Origin: Bog-473 sp963751335 | Lineage (GTDB): Bacteria; Actinomycetota; Acidimicrobiia; Acidimicrobiales; RAAP-2 | NCBI GenBank assembly: GCA_963751335.1 | Contig: CAVVUB010000008.1 | Coordinates: 1,674,001-1,738,000, forward strand | Length of the DNA stretch: 64,000 bases | Direction of reading: 5' to 3' | In this document: positions 9,260-17,324 of the stretch, piece by piece | Layout of the letters: every line of letters begins with the position of its first letter | Numbering within the stretch: position 1 is the stretch's first letter | Notes under the pieces: generated by a model | Seen by the model: only the letters and a program-made list of their open reading frames with translations | What the model was told of the DNA's origin: nothing | Database searches by the model: none | Translations under genes and position numbers: made by a program

Positions 9260-10174
9260 ATGCCCGGACCAGGAACTGCCGTGACCATCGGCGCCTACGA
9301 CGGGGTCCACCTGGGGCACCGGGCGCTGCTGCGCAACTTGTCCGACCGGGCTGCGGCCGAGGATCTCTCGACCGTGGTGGTGACCTTCGACCGCCATCCG
9401 GCGGCGGTGGTCCGACCCGACTCGGCCCCCAAGCAACTGACCTCACTCGAGCAGAAGCTCGAGCTCCTGGCCGAGTGCGGGATTGACCGCACCCTGGTCG
9501 TCTCCTTCGACGAGGCCCGGGCCGACGAGACGGCGGAGGAGTTCGTTCAGGAGGTCCTGGTCGACCAGCTCGGGGCCCGTCTCGTGGTGGTGGGCGAGGA
9601 CTTCCACTTCGGGCACGGGCGCAAGGGCAACGTCGAGCTGCTGCGGCGCCTCGGGGCCGAACACGGCTTCGAGGTCGTCGGGGTCGGACTGACCGGCGAC
9701 GGATCGGAGGCGGTGTCCTCCACCCGGATCCGCGCCCTCCTGGCGTCGGGGGACGTGGCCGGGGCGGCCCGGCTCCTGGGCCGGCCGCACGAGGTGCGGG
9801 GCCCGGTGGTGCGGGGCGACGGGCGTGGCGGTCCGGAACTGGGGTTCCCGACGGCGAACGTGGCCGTGAACGACGACATCGCCCGGCCGGCGGACGGCAT
9901 CTACGCCGGCTACCTCACCCGGGCGGACGGCTCCGTGCACCGGGGCGCCATCTCGGTGGGCCGGCGACCGACCTTCTACGAGCCGGGCACCGCCCCGGTG
10001 CTGGTCGAGGCCTACCTGCTCGGTTTCGACGGCGACCTCTACGGGGAGGCGGTCCGGGTGTCCTTCGTGGAGCACCTGCGCGCCGAGCAGCGCTTCGACT
10101 CGGTGGAGGCGCTGATCGCCCAGATGAAGGCCGACGTCGAAGCGACCGAGCGCGTGCTGGCCGATCTTCCCTGA
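9260..10174 (+). CDS. ribF: Bifunctional riboflavin kinase/FAD synthetase
   Basis: Phosphorylates riboflavin to FMN and adenylates FMN to FAD. 304 residues: an N-terminal nucleotidyltransferase domain (GAYDGVHLGHRALL near residue 10; SSTRIRALLASGD near 152) and a C-terminal riboflavin kinase domain beginning near 180 (GPELGFPTANV, then DGIYAGYL and RPTF). ATG 9260 fits the usual N-terminus and a -10 box directly upstream. Placement between truB and rpsO is standard in actinobacteria. Confidence 0.94.
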   Translation: MPGPGTAVTIGAYDGVHLGHRALLRNLSDRAAAEDLSTVVVTFDRHPAAVVRPDSAPKQLTSLEQKLELLAECGIDRTLVVSFDEARADETAEEFVQEVLVDQLGARLVVVGEDFHFGHGRKGNVELLRRLGAEHGFEVVGVGLTGDGSEAVSSTRIRALLASGDVAGAARLLGRPHEVRGPVVRGDGRGGPELGFPTANVAVNDDIARPADGIYAGYLTRADGSVHRGAISVGRRPTFYEPGTAPVLVEAYLLGFDGDLYGEAVRVSFVEHLRAEQRFDSVEALIAQMKADVEATERVLADLP

Positions 10175-10189
10175 TCAGCGGGGGGCTGC

Positions 10190-10195
10190 TACCAT
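10190..10195 (+). promoter_or_regulatory. Probable -10 box of rpsO promoter
   Basis: TACCAT lies 16 bases after the ribF stop; start near 10202 would give rpsO a leader of about 55 bases with GAGGA 8 bases before the ATG. Weak evidence because no -35 is clear. Confidence 0.35.
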
Positions 10196-10256
10196 ATTTG
10201 ACGGCCGGGAGAGGTTCCCGGCGCACTCCGACCAGGTTCTCCCGAGGATTTTCCGT

Positions 10257-10514
10257 ATGCCCGACACGCAGTCCACCATCTCCGAGTACCGGCTCCATGA
10301 CACGGACACCGGCTCTCCCGAGGTGCAAATCGCACTGCTGTCCGGCCGGATCAACCACCTCACGGAGCACCTCAAGGATCACAAAGGGGACCACCACACC
10401 CGGCGTGGCCTGATGAAGCTCATCGGTCAACGCCGCCGGCTGCTCGACTACGTCCGCAAGAACGACGTCGAGCGCTACCGCTCCATCATCAGCCGTCTCG
10501 GCATTCGACGGTAG
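10257..10514 (+). CDS. rpsO: 30S ribosomal protein S15
   Basis: Primary binder of the central domain of 16S rRNA. 85 residues, close to the usual 88-89. The family pattern is clear: DTGSPEVQIALLSGRINHL, then a KDHHTRRGL-like loop (GDHHTRRGLMKLIGQRRRLL) and YVRKNDVERYRSIISRLGIRR at the end. ATG 10257 has GAGGA at 10244-10248. It is followed by a structured spacer and pnp, the common rpsO-pnp arrangement. Confidence 0.95.
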   Translation: MPDTQSTISEYRLHDTDTGSPEVQIALLSGRINHLTEHLKDHKGDHHTRRGLMKLIGQRRRLLDYVRKNDVERYRSIISRLGIRR

Positions 10515-10536
10515 CGGCAGCCCCACACAACCGGGC

Positions 10537-10598
10537 GTCGACCAGCCACTGGCTGCCAGTCGCCGGTCACCTCGGCGTTCGAGGTGGTCGACGACTGG
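10537..10598 (+). promoter_or_regulatory. Alternative RNA hairpins between rpsO and pnp
   Basis: Two mutually exclusive folds are visible. One is a two-tier hairpin: CCAGTCG (10556-10562) with CGACTGG (10592-10598) outside, ACCTCG (10569-10574) with CGAGGT (10580-10585) inside. The other pairs GTCGACCA (10537-10544) with TGGTCGAC (10585-10592). In E. coli the pnp leader hairpin is cut by RNase III and used by PNPase to control its own synthesis; a similar role is inferred. Confidence 0.55.
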
Positions 10599-10638
10599 GA
10601 ACCAGACGAGGAGATGCCCCCGACAGACGAGGAGCATC

Positions 10639-13083
10639 ATGTCTGATGCCATTTCCGTTTCGGCCCCGATCAGCGGGACCGATCGTGCCATGTCCTTCGA
10701 GGCGGGCAAACTGGCCCAACTCGCCGACGGCGCCGTCCTGGCCCGCATCGGAGACACCGTGCTGCTGGCCACCTCAGTGGCCAGCCGCTCAGTCCGGGAA
10801 GGCGCCGACTTCTTCCCGCTGACCGTCGACATCGAGGAGCGCACCTACGCCGCCGGGAAGATCCCCGGCTCGTTCTTCCGCCGGGAGGGCAAGAGCTCGG
10901 ACCAGGCCATCCTGACCGACCGGCTCATCGACCGCCCGCTGCGGCCCTCCTTCCCCGAGGGCTTCCGCAACGAGGTGCACATCGTGGGCACCATCGTCGG
11001 GGCCGACCAGGTCAACCCGCACGACGTGCTCGCCATCAACGCCGCCTCGGCCGCGCTGATGATCTCGGGCATCCCCTTCGACGGCCCGATCGGCGCCACC
11101 CGGGTCGCCTACACGACCGAGGGCGCGTGGATCCCGCACCCGACCTTCGAGGAGGGCGAGGAGAGCACCTTCGAGCTGGTCGTGGCCGGCCGGGCCCTGA
11201 CCGAGAGTGCGGACACCGAGATCGCCATCATGATGGTGGAGGCCGGTGGTTCGGAGAAGTCCTGGTCCTACTACGAGACGGGCGCACCCAAGGTGACCGA
11301 AGAGGTACTGGCCGAAGGGCTCGAGGCCGCCAAGACGTGGATCCGCGAGTCGATCAACCTGCAGCGCCAGCTGGTCGAGGCCTACACCGCGGCCCGGGGT
11401 CCCATCGAGACGATCCCGTACTCGACCTTCAATGACTACGAGGACGACGTATGGCAGCGGGTCCAGGCGGTCGGCACCGACGCCATCGCCAAGGCCAACC
11501 TGGTCACCACCAAGGCCGAGCGCAACGCGGCGTTGGACGCGGCGGGTGACGAGATCAAGGCCGCCCTGGCCGACGAGTTCCCCGAGCGTGCCGGCGAAGT
11601 GAAGGCGGCCATCCGCTCGCTCACCAAGAAGCTGGTGCGCAAGCGCATCATCGAGGACGGCATGCGGGTCGACGGCCGGGGCACCTCGGACATCCGGCCC
11701 CTCTCGGCCGAGGTCGACCTCTTTCCGACGGCCCACGGCTCGGCGCTCTTCCAGCGCGGTGAGACCCAGGTCCTCAACGTGACCACGCTGGGCATGCCCC
11801 GCATGAACCAGCTGCTCGACACGATCACCCCGGTCGAGTCCAAGCGCTACATGCACCACTACAACTTCCCGCCGTACTCGACGGGGGAGACGGGCTTCAT
11901 GCGTGGCCCCAAGCGCCGCGAGATCGGCCACGGCCTGCTGGCCGAGCGGGCCCTGCTCCCGGTGGTCCCGAGCGCGGAGGAGTTCCCCTACTCGCTGCGG
12001 GTGGTGTCCGACGTCCTGGCCTCGAACGGCTCGACCTCCATGGCCTCGGTCTGCGGCTCGACCCTCTCGCTGATGGCGGCCGGCGTGCCGATCAAGGCGC
12101 CGGTGGCCGGCATCGCCATGGGCCTGGTGAAGGAGGGCGACGCCTACGTCACCCTGACCGACATCTTGGGTTCCGAGGACGCCTTCGGTGACATGGACTT
12201 CAAGGTGGCCGGCACGGCCGACGCCGTGACGGCGCTCCAGCTCGACACCAAGATCGCAGGTCTTCCGGCCGACGTGCTGGCCAAGGCGCTGCTCCAGGCC
12301 AAGGAGGCCCGCCTGGCCATCCTCGAGGTCATGGCCGCCACGATCCCCGAGCCACGGCTGAGCGTGGCCAACAGCGCGCCGAAGATCGTCTCCATGGAGA
12401 TCCCGATCGACAAGATCGGCGAGGTGATCGGGCCCAAGGGCAAGGTCATCAACACGCTGCAGCAGGAGACCGGAGCCGACATCGCGGTCGACGACGACGG
12501 CGTGGTCGGCACCGTCACCATCGGGGCCAAGGACGGCAACGCGGTGGAAGAGGCGCGCCGGCGCATCTCGCTCATCCTCGACCCGCCGACGGCGGAGGTG
12601 GGCGTGGTCTACCCGGGCAAGGTCGTCAACATCACCAAGTTCGGTGCCTTCGTGAACGTGTTGCCGGGCCGGGACGGTCTGCTCCACATCTCGAAGCTGT
12701 CGTCGCTGGCGGGCGGCAAGCGGATCAACAACGTGGAGGACGTGCTCACCCTCGGCCAGGCGGTCGAGGTGCGGGTCGACGACATCGATCCCCAGGGCAA
12801 GGTCTCGCTCTCGCTGGCCGACGCGCCGGCGGGCGCACCCGCGTCGTCCTCGGGCAACGGCGACAGCGCCCGGAGCTCGCAGCGCGCCCCGGCCGCCTCG
12901 AGCGGGGGTGGCGGGAACGGCGGGAACACCCCCTCCTTCGAGGATGCGTTCGAGGCCGAGCTGGTGGCCGACCTCGGCGACCTCGGCCCCGGCGGACCGG
13001 TCACCGCGGACGACGGCGGCCGTGGCGAGCGCGGGGAGCGCGGGGGCGACCGCCGCCCGCGCGGCCGTTCGCGTCGTCGTTGA
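10639..13083 (+). CDS. pnp: Polyribonucleotide nucleotidyltransferase (PNPase)
   Basis: Phosphorolytic 3'-5' exoribonuclease and RNA polymerizing enzyme. 814 residues: two RNase PH-like core domains (the second begins near RVDGRGTSDIRPLSAEVDLF and contains GETQVLNVTTLG), an alpha-helical linker, KH domain (IGEVIGPKGKVINTLQQETG) and S1 domain (YPGKVVNITKFGAFVNVLPG). The tail is long and low in complexity, Ser/Gly then acidic, ending in an Arg-rich RRPRGRSRRR. ATG 10639 has GAGGAG 5 bases upstream. Its TGA overlaps the TTG start of the next gene. Confidence 0.96.
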   Translation: MSDAISVSAPISGTDRAMSFEAGKLAQLADGAVLARIGDTVLLATSVASRSVREGADFFPLTVDIEERTYAAGKIPGSFFRREGKSSDQAILTDRLIDRPLRPSFPEGFRNEVHIVGTIVGADQVNPHDVLAINAASAALMISGIPFDGPIGATRVAYTTEGAWIPHPTFEEGEESTFELVVAGRALTESADTEIAIMMVEAGGSEKSWSYYETGAPKVTEEVLAEGLEAAKTWIRESINLQRQLVEAYTAARGPIETIPYSTFNDYEDDVWQRVQAVGTDAIAKANLVTTKAERNAALDAAGDEIKAALADEFPERAGEVKAAIRSLTKKLVRKRIIEDGMRVDGRGTSDIRPLSAEVDLFPTAHGSALFQRGETQVLNVTTLGMPRMNQLLDTITPVESKRYMHHYNFPPYSTGETGFMRGPKRREIGHGLLAERALLPVVPSAEEFPYSLRVVSDVLASNGSTSMASVCGSTLSLMAAGVPIKAPVAGIAMGLVKEGDAYVTLTDILGSEDAFGDMDFKVAGTADAVTALQLDTKIAGLPADVLAKALLQAKEARLAILEVMAATIPEPRLSVANSAPKIVSMEIPIDKIGEVIGPKGKVINTLQQETGADIAVDDDGVVGTVTIGAKDGNAVEEARRRISLILDPPTAEVGVVYPGKVVNITKFGAFVNVLPGRDGLLHISKLSSLAGGKRINNVEDVLTLGQAVEVRVDDIDPQGKVSLSLADAPAGAPASSSGNGDSARSSQRAPAASSGGGGNGGNTPSFEDAFEAELVADLGDLGPGGPVTADDGGRGERGERGGDRRPRGRSRRR

Positions 13084-14342
13084 TCGAATCCTCGGTCCTG
13101 CCCTGCGGCATCCGCCTGGTCACCGAGACCATGGCGGATGTCCGCTCGGTCGCCGTCGCCTACTGGGTCGGCACCGGTTCGCGTGACGAGCCGGACGACC
13201 GGGCCGGGGCGTCCCACTTCCTCGAGCATCTCCTCTTCAAGGGGACGGAACGGCGTTCCGCCGCGGCCATCGCCGAGGAGTTGGACGAGGTCGGCGGTGA
13301 CTGCAACGCGTTCACCACGAAGGAGTACACGACCTTCTACGTGCGGCTGCTCTCCGAGCACCTCTCGATGGGCCTCGACATCTTGAGCGACATCATGTGG
13401 CAGCCTGCGCTGCGGCCGGCCGACGTCGAGGCCGAGCGCACGGTCATCCTCGACGAGATCCTGATGCACGCGGACGAGCCGGCCGACCTGGCTTCGGAGC
13501 GCTGGCAAGCGGCCCTGTTCCCGGGCCATCCGCTCGGGCGCGACACGCTGGGTGAGGCGGACTCGGTCCAGCGGATCAGCCCGGAGGACATCCGGGCCTT
13601 CTGCGATCTGCACTACCGGCCGGCCAACATGGTCGTCTCGGTGGCGGGCGATTGCTCCCACGAGGTGGCGGCCGACGAGCTCGAACGCCGCTTCGCCGGG
13701 CAACGGGGCGGCGCCGCCCCGGTGCGCCGCGCCCCGGGCCCGAGTCGGTGACGCTCGACGTGGTGCGCCGCCCGACGGAGCAGGCCCACCTGGTGTACGG
13801 AGCCAGGTCGGTGTCGCGCTTCGACGAGCGCCGCTGGCCCCTGGCCGTGCTGAACCACGTGCTCGGAGGCGGCCTGTCCAGCCGGCTCTTCCAGAAGGTG
13901 CGTGAGGAGCGCGGCCTGGCCTACTCGGTCTGGTCGGAGCGGGCGGCCTATGCCGACGCGGGCTCGCTGGCCGTCGTCGTGGGCACGGCACCCGAACACG
14001 TGCCCGAAGTACTCCAGATCATCGAGGCCGAGCTCGATCTCCTGGCCCAGTCGGGGGTGACCGGGCGCGAACTGGCCGTGGCCAAGGGCAACCTGCGGGC
14101 CGAGATGTTGCTCTCGGGAGAGGACTCGGGCGCTCGCATGAGTCGCATCGGCGCGTCCTTGCTCCTGCACGACGAGGTGCTCGGCGTGGACGAGGTGCTG
14201 GAGCGGATCGAGGCGGTGACACGGGAGCAGGTGCTCGAGGTGGCCGGTCAGCTGGCCGCCGCACCGCGCACCGTCGAGCGCGGTGGGTCCCTTCGATGCC
14301 GAGGAGTTCGACTCCCACCTTCCCGCGCTGGCCGCCCAGTAG
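13080..14342 (+). CDS. M16 family zinc peptidase (two compensating frameshifts)
   Basis: Homologue of the M16 (insulinase-type) peptidase that follows pnp in actinobacteria. TTG 13080 overlaps the pnp stop (TTGA). The zinc motif HFLEH lies near residue 46 and the second metal Glu in ERTVILDEILMHADE. The frame changes twice: adding one G to the GGG run 13736-13738 restores RAPGPESVTLDVVRRPTEQ, and removing one base near 14270-14282 restores the C-terminus VGPFDAEEFDSHLPALAAQ and TAG 14340. Net length is 420 codons, normal for the family, so sequence errors are more likely than a pseudogene. Read as it stands, translation stops at 13751. Confidence 0.85.
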
Positions 14343-14345
14343 CCT
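14340..14345 (+). promoter_or_regulatory. -10 box of leaderless dapB promoter
   Basis: TAGCCT includes the TAG stop of the M16 gene and ends 7 bases before ATG 14353; predicted first base 14352. Confidence 0.55.
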
Positions 14346-14352
14346 GACCTCC

Positions 14353-15139
14353 ATGTTCAAGGTCGGCGTGGTCGGGGCCGGCGGCCGGATGGGCCAGGAG
14401 GTGTGCCGCGCCGTCACCGCGGCGCCCGACATGGAACTGGTGGCGGCCGTGGACCCGGGCCACGTCGGGCGCGACGCCTGCGGTCGCACCATCGTGGCCG
14501 AGGTCAACGCGCTCTCCGACCTCGGGACCGAGGTCGTGGTCGACTTCACGGTGGCCGAGGCGGTGCGCCACAACGTGCCCCACTACGCGCACCAGGGGAT
14601 CCACGCCGTCATCGGCACCACCGGGCTCTCGGCCGACGACCTGACCGCCCTGAGGGAGGGGTTCGGTGGCGGGGGTCCCAACGCCATCGTGGCGGCCAAC
14701 TTCGCCGTGGGCGCCGTGCTGCTGATGCACTTCTCCAGGCTGGCCGCGCCCCTCATGGAAGGCGTCGAGGTGATCGAGCTGCACCACGACGCCAAGCGCG
14801 ACGCCCCCTCGGGCACCGCGTTGCACACGGCCCGGGCCATCGAGGAGGGACGGCGGGCCGCGGGCAGCGCCCCCCTGCCGCCCGATCCCACCACCGACCT
14901 CGTCCTGCCCGGGGCCCGGGGGGCGGAGGGCCCGGGGGGCGTGCACGTGCACTCGGTGCGCCTGCCCGGTCTGGTGGCCCACGAAGAGGTCATCTTCGGG
15001 GCGCCGGGACAGAGTCTGAGCATCCGTCACGACTCCTACGACCGGGTGTCGTTCATGCCGGGCGTGCTCCTGGCCGTCCGCACGGTGGCGGACCGTCCCG
15101 GGGTGACGGTGGGGCTCGAGGCGTTGCTCGGGACTGTGA
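14353..15139 (+). CDS. dapB: 4-hydroxy-tetrahydrodipicolinate reductase (apparent fusion to TetR by one extra base)
   Basis: NAD(P)H-dependent reductase of the diaminopimelate/lysine pathway. The nucleotide-binding GAGGRMGQ lies at residues 7-14, GTTGLS near 94, and the active-site segment HHDAKRDAPSGTA near 143. As it stands the frame runs on without stop into the following TetR gene. Removing one G from the GGG run 15130-15132 makes the protein end VGLEALLGL with TGA at 15137-15139, the usual DapB end, overlapping the tetR GTG start as GTGA. I therefore treat the fusion as an indel artefact and end dapB at 15139. Confidence 0.93.
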
Positions 15140-15696
15140 ACCCCGAGGTACGGGAGCGCCTGCTCCAGGCGACGTACGACTGCGTGGCCCGCTGGGGTCT
15201 GGCCAAGACGACAGTGGAGGATGCAGCACGCGAGGCGGGTGTGTCGCGGACCACCGTCTACCGCTACTTTCCCGGTGGGCGCGACGAGCTGATCTCGGCC
15301 GTGGTCGGCTGGGAGTTCTCCCGGTTCTTCCTGCGCCTCTACGAGGAGGTGCACGGGGCCGAGACGCTCGAGGAGGTCATGGAGCGCGGACTGATGTTCG
15401 CCCACACGTCGTTGCTGGAGCACGAGGTGCTCCAGCGCATTCTCGTGACCGAACCCGAGGTGTTGTTGCCCCGCCTGACGGTCGAGGCCGAACAGACCCA
15501 CACGCTGATCGCCGGCTTCCTGGCGCCCTACCTGGTCCGCCACGGGATGACCGAGGGGACCGATCTCGACCTGGCCGCCGACTTCCTGGCCCGCATGGTG
15601 CTGTCCTACATCGGCTCGCCCGGCCGGTGGGACCTCGAGGACCCCGAACAGGTGGCCCTCCTGGTCCGCTCGGAGTTGCTGGCCGGCATCAGGTGA
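15136..15696 (+). CDS. TetR family transcriptional regulator 1
   Basis: 186 residues from GTG 15136. Helix-turn-helix domain at residues 8-52: LLQATYDCVARWGLAKTTVE, then REAGVSRTTVYRYFPGGRDEL. The C-terminal ligand/dimer domain is unassigned. It is clearly paralogous to the second TetR at 16617 (shared AR-AG-SR-TVYR-FPGG pattern). It overlaps the corrected dapB stop and its TGA overlaps the GTG start of the rhomboid gene, so all three are probably cotranscribed. In the raw sequence it is in frame with dapB. Ligand and targets unknown. Confidence 0.88.
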   Translation: MNPEVRERLLQATYDCVARWGLAKTTVEDAAREAGVSRTTVYRYFPGGRDELISAVVGWEFSRFFLRLYEEVHGAETLEEVMERGLMFAHTSLLEHEVLQRILVTEPEVLLPRLTVEAEQTHTLIAGFLAPYLVRHGMTEGTDLDLAADFLARMVLSYIGSPGRWDLEDPEQVALLVRSELLAGIR

Positions 15697-16565
15697 GCGG
15701 ACCGCCACCCCAGGCCGCGCCGACCTGCGGGCGCCATCCGGACCGGCCGGCCTCGGTCCTCTGCGCCCACTGCAACCGTCCCATCTGCACCGAGTGCATG
15801 GTCCAGGCCCCGGTGGGCTGGCAGTGCCCCGACTGCACCAAGGAGGGATCCAAGCGCTCGCGCCAGGTGCCGGCCTTCACCCGGACCGGCCCGGGCCGGT
15901 CCGGGGTGGTGGGCTCGACCAACCCGACGCCCATCGTGCTGACCATCGTGGCGGTCAACGTCGTCGTCTTCTTCCTCGAGCGCTTCGGCACCGACGTCAG
16001 CGTCATCGCCCGGTACGGCCTGTGGCCTCACGCCGTGCACGCGCAGAGTCAGTACTACCGGGCCTTCACGGCGATGTGGCTGCACGCCAATTTCCTGCAC
16101 ATCGCGGCGAACATGGTCGCACTCCTGATCGTCGGCCCGGCGTTGGAGGTGCAGTTGGGCAAGGCGCGCTTCGTCGCGCTCTATCTCATCGCCGGACTGG
16201 GCGGCAGCGTCGGGTCGTACCTGCTCAGCCCGCCCAACGTGGTGGGGATCGGGGCGTCGGGGGCCATCATGGGCGTGATGGGGGCCTACGTGGTGATCGG
16301 CCTGCGGCGGCGCCTCCCCATCGCCCCCGTGGTCGCCCTGATCGTGATCAACCTGGTGATCGGGTTCTCGGGCGACATCGACTGGCGGGCCCATCTGGGC
16401 GGCCTGGCCACCGGCGCCGTGCTGGCCTACGTCTACGACGCCGCCGGCCGCCTGCGGGACCGCCCAGCGGAGCTCGCCCTGAGCGTCGGGGGCAGCGTGG
16501 CCGTCCTCGGGTCCCTGGCCTTGCTCCTCACCTCGGTGGCGCCCGGCCTCGTCAACTGGAGTTGA
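15693..16565 (+). CDS. Rhomboid family intramembrane serine protease with N-terminal zinc finger
   Basis: 290 residues. The N-terminus has a B-box-like zinc-binding segment with CxxHP, CAHCNRPICTEC and CPDC cysteines (residues about 11-50). The membrane part (six or more hydrophobic segments from about residue 77) has the rhomboid motifs: HxxxN in HANFLHIAANMVAL, GASGAIMGVMGAY with catalytic Ser near residue 188, and catalytic His in DWRAHLGGLATG near 233. GTG 15693 overlaps the TetR1 stop. It cleaves membrane proteins within the bilayer; the substrate is unknown. Confidence 0.92.
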   Translation: MSGPPPQAAPTCGRHPDRPASVLCAHCNRPICTECMVQAPVGWQCPDCTKEGSKRSRQVPAFTRTGPGRSGVVGSTNPTPIVLTIVAVNVVVFFLERFGTDVSVIARYGLWPHAVHAQSQYYRAFTAMWLHANFLHIAANMVALLIVGPALEVQLGKARFVALYLIAGLGGSVGSYLLSPPNVVGIGASGAIMGVMGAYVVIGLRRRLPIAPVVALIVINLVIGFSGDIDWRAHLGGLATGAVLAYVYDAAGRLRDRPAELALSVGGSVAVLGSLALLLTSVAPGLVNWS

Positions 16566-16579
16566 GCGCGCCCTCCTGG

Positions 16580-16619
16580 TTGACACTGAGACAAAATCCG
16601 CCATACTGTTTCATCAGTG
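16580..16619 (+). promoter_or_regulatory. Promoter and candidate TetR operator before tetR2
   Basis: TTGACA (16580-16585), 18-base spacer, TACTGT (16604-16609); predicted start 16616, next to GTG 16617. The inverted arms CACTGA (16584-16589) and TCAGTG (16614-16619) bracket the promoter, with further imperfect symmetry (GACA/TGTTTC) inside. This looks like an autoregulatory operator for TetR2 controlling tetR2 and the di-iron gene. Confidence 0.65.
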
Positions 16620-17324
16620 GGTGCGGCACCGGCGACGATCGACGACCTGAAGAGGGAGCGCCACGGCAACATCCGCCATCTCGGCGCGGACGACCGCTCG
16701 TCGACCCGGGTCCGCATCGTCGACGGTGCCCTGCGCTGCGTGGCCCGACAGGGCGTGGCCAAGAGCACGGTCGACGACATCGCCCGGGACGCCGGGCTGT
16801 CCCGGGCCACCGTGTACCGGACCTTCCCGGGCGGCAAGGACGACATCCTGGGCGCGATGGTCGAGACCGAGGTGGCCCGCCTGTTCTCGTCGCTGGCCGT
16901 GGCCATGGGAGAAGCCCACGACCTCGAGGACGTCCTCGTCGCCGGCATCGTGGAGGCCGCCCGCCGGCTCTCCTCCCACGAGGCGCTCGGGTACCTCTTG
17001 GCGCACGAGCCCGGGCTGATCCTGCCTCACCTGACCTTCGCCCGCCTCGACCAGATTCTGCTGGCCGTCGGTGACCTGGCCGCGCCGTTCTTCGGCCGCT
17101 GGCTCGAGCCCGAGCAGGCCTCACGGGCGGCCGAGTGGGCCGGGCGCATCGTCGTGGCCTACACGTCGGACCGCAACCCGACGACCGACCTCACCGATCC
17201 GAACGAGACGCGGGCCCTCGTGCGCGCGTTCGTCCTGCCCGGCGTCCTGGCCCTCCGGCTCGACGCCACCGGCGCGCCGACATCTCTACCCAACAAACCA
17301 CTCACCAAGGGGGCAGTGCAATGA
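16617..17324 (+). CDS. TetR family transcriptional regulator 2
   Basis: 235 residues from GTG 16617. An N-terminal extension of about 28 residues precedes the helix-turn-helix domain (VDGALRCVARQGVAKSTVDD, then ARDAGLSRATVYRTFPGGKDD). It is paralogous to TetR1. Its ATGA overlap with the following di-iron gene and the palindrome over its own promoter suggest a self-regulating two-gene operon. The inducing ligand cannot be told from the sequence. Confidence 0.9.
   Translation: MGAAPATIDDLKRERHGNIRHLGADDRSSTRVRIVDGALRCVARQGVAKSTVDDIARDAGLSRATVYRTFPGGKDDILGAMVETEVARLFSSLAVAMGEAHDLEDVLVAGIVEAARRLSSHEALGYLLAHEPGLILPHLTFARLDQILLAVGDLAAPFFGRWLEPEQASRAAEWAGRIVVAYTSDRNPTTDLTDPNETRALVRAFVLPGVLALRLDATGAPTSLPNKPLTKGAVQ

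Noticed and set aside
9836..9847. GAAC-N4-GTTC match inside ribF
   Set aside because: Lies in coding sequence, lacks the flanking C/G of the other LexA boxes and has no promoter near it.
10789..12687. 632-codon minus-strand open frame antisense to pnp
   Set aside because: Arg/His/Gly/Leu-rich shadow of a highly conserved gene; no domain or start signal.
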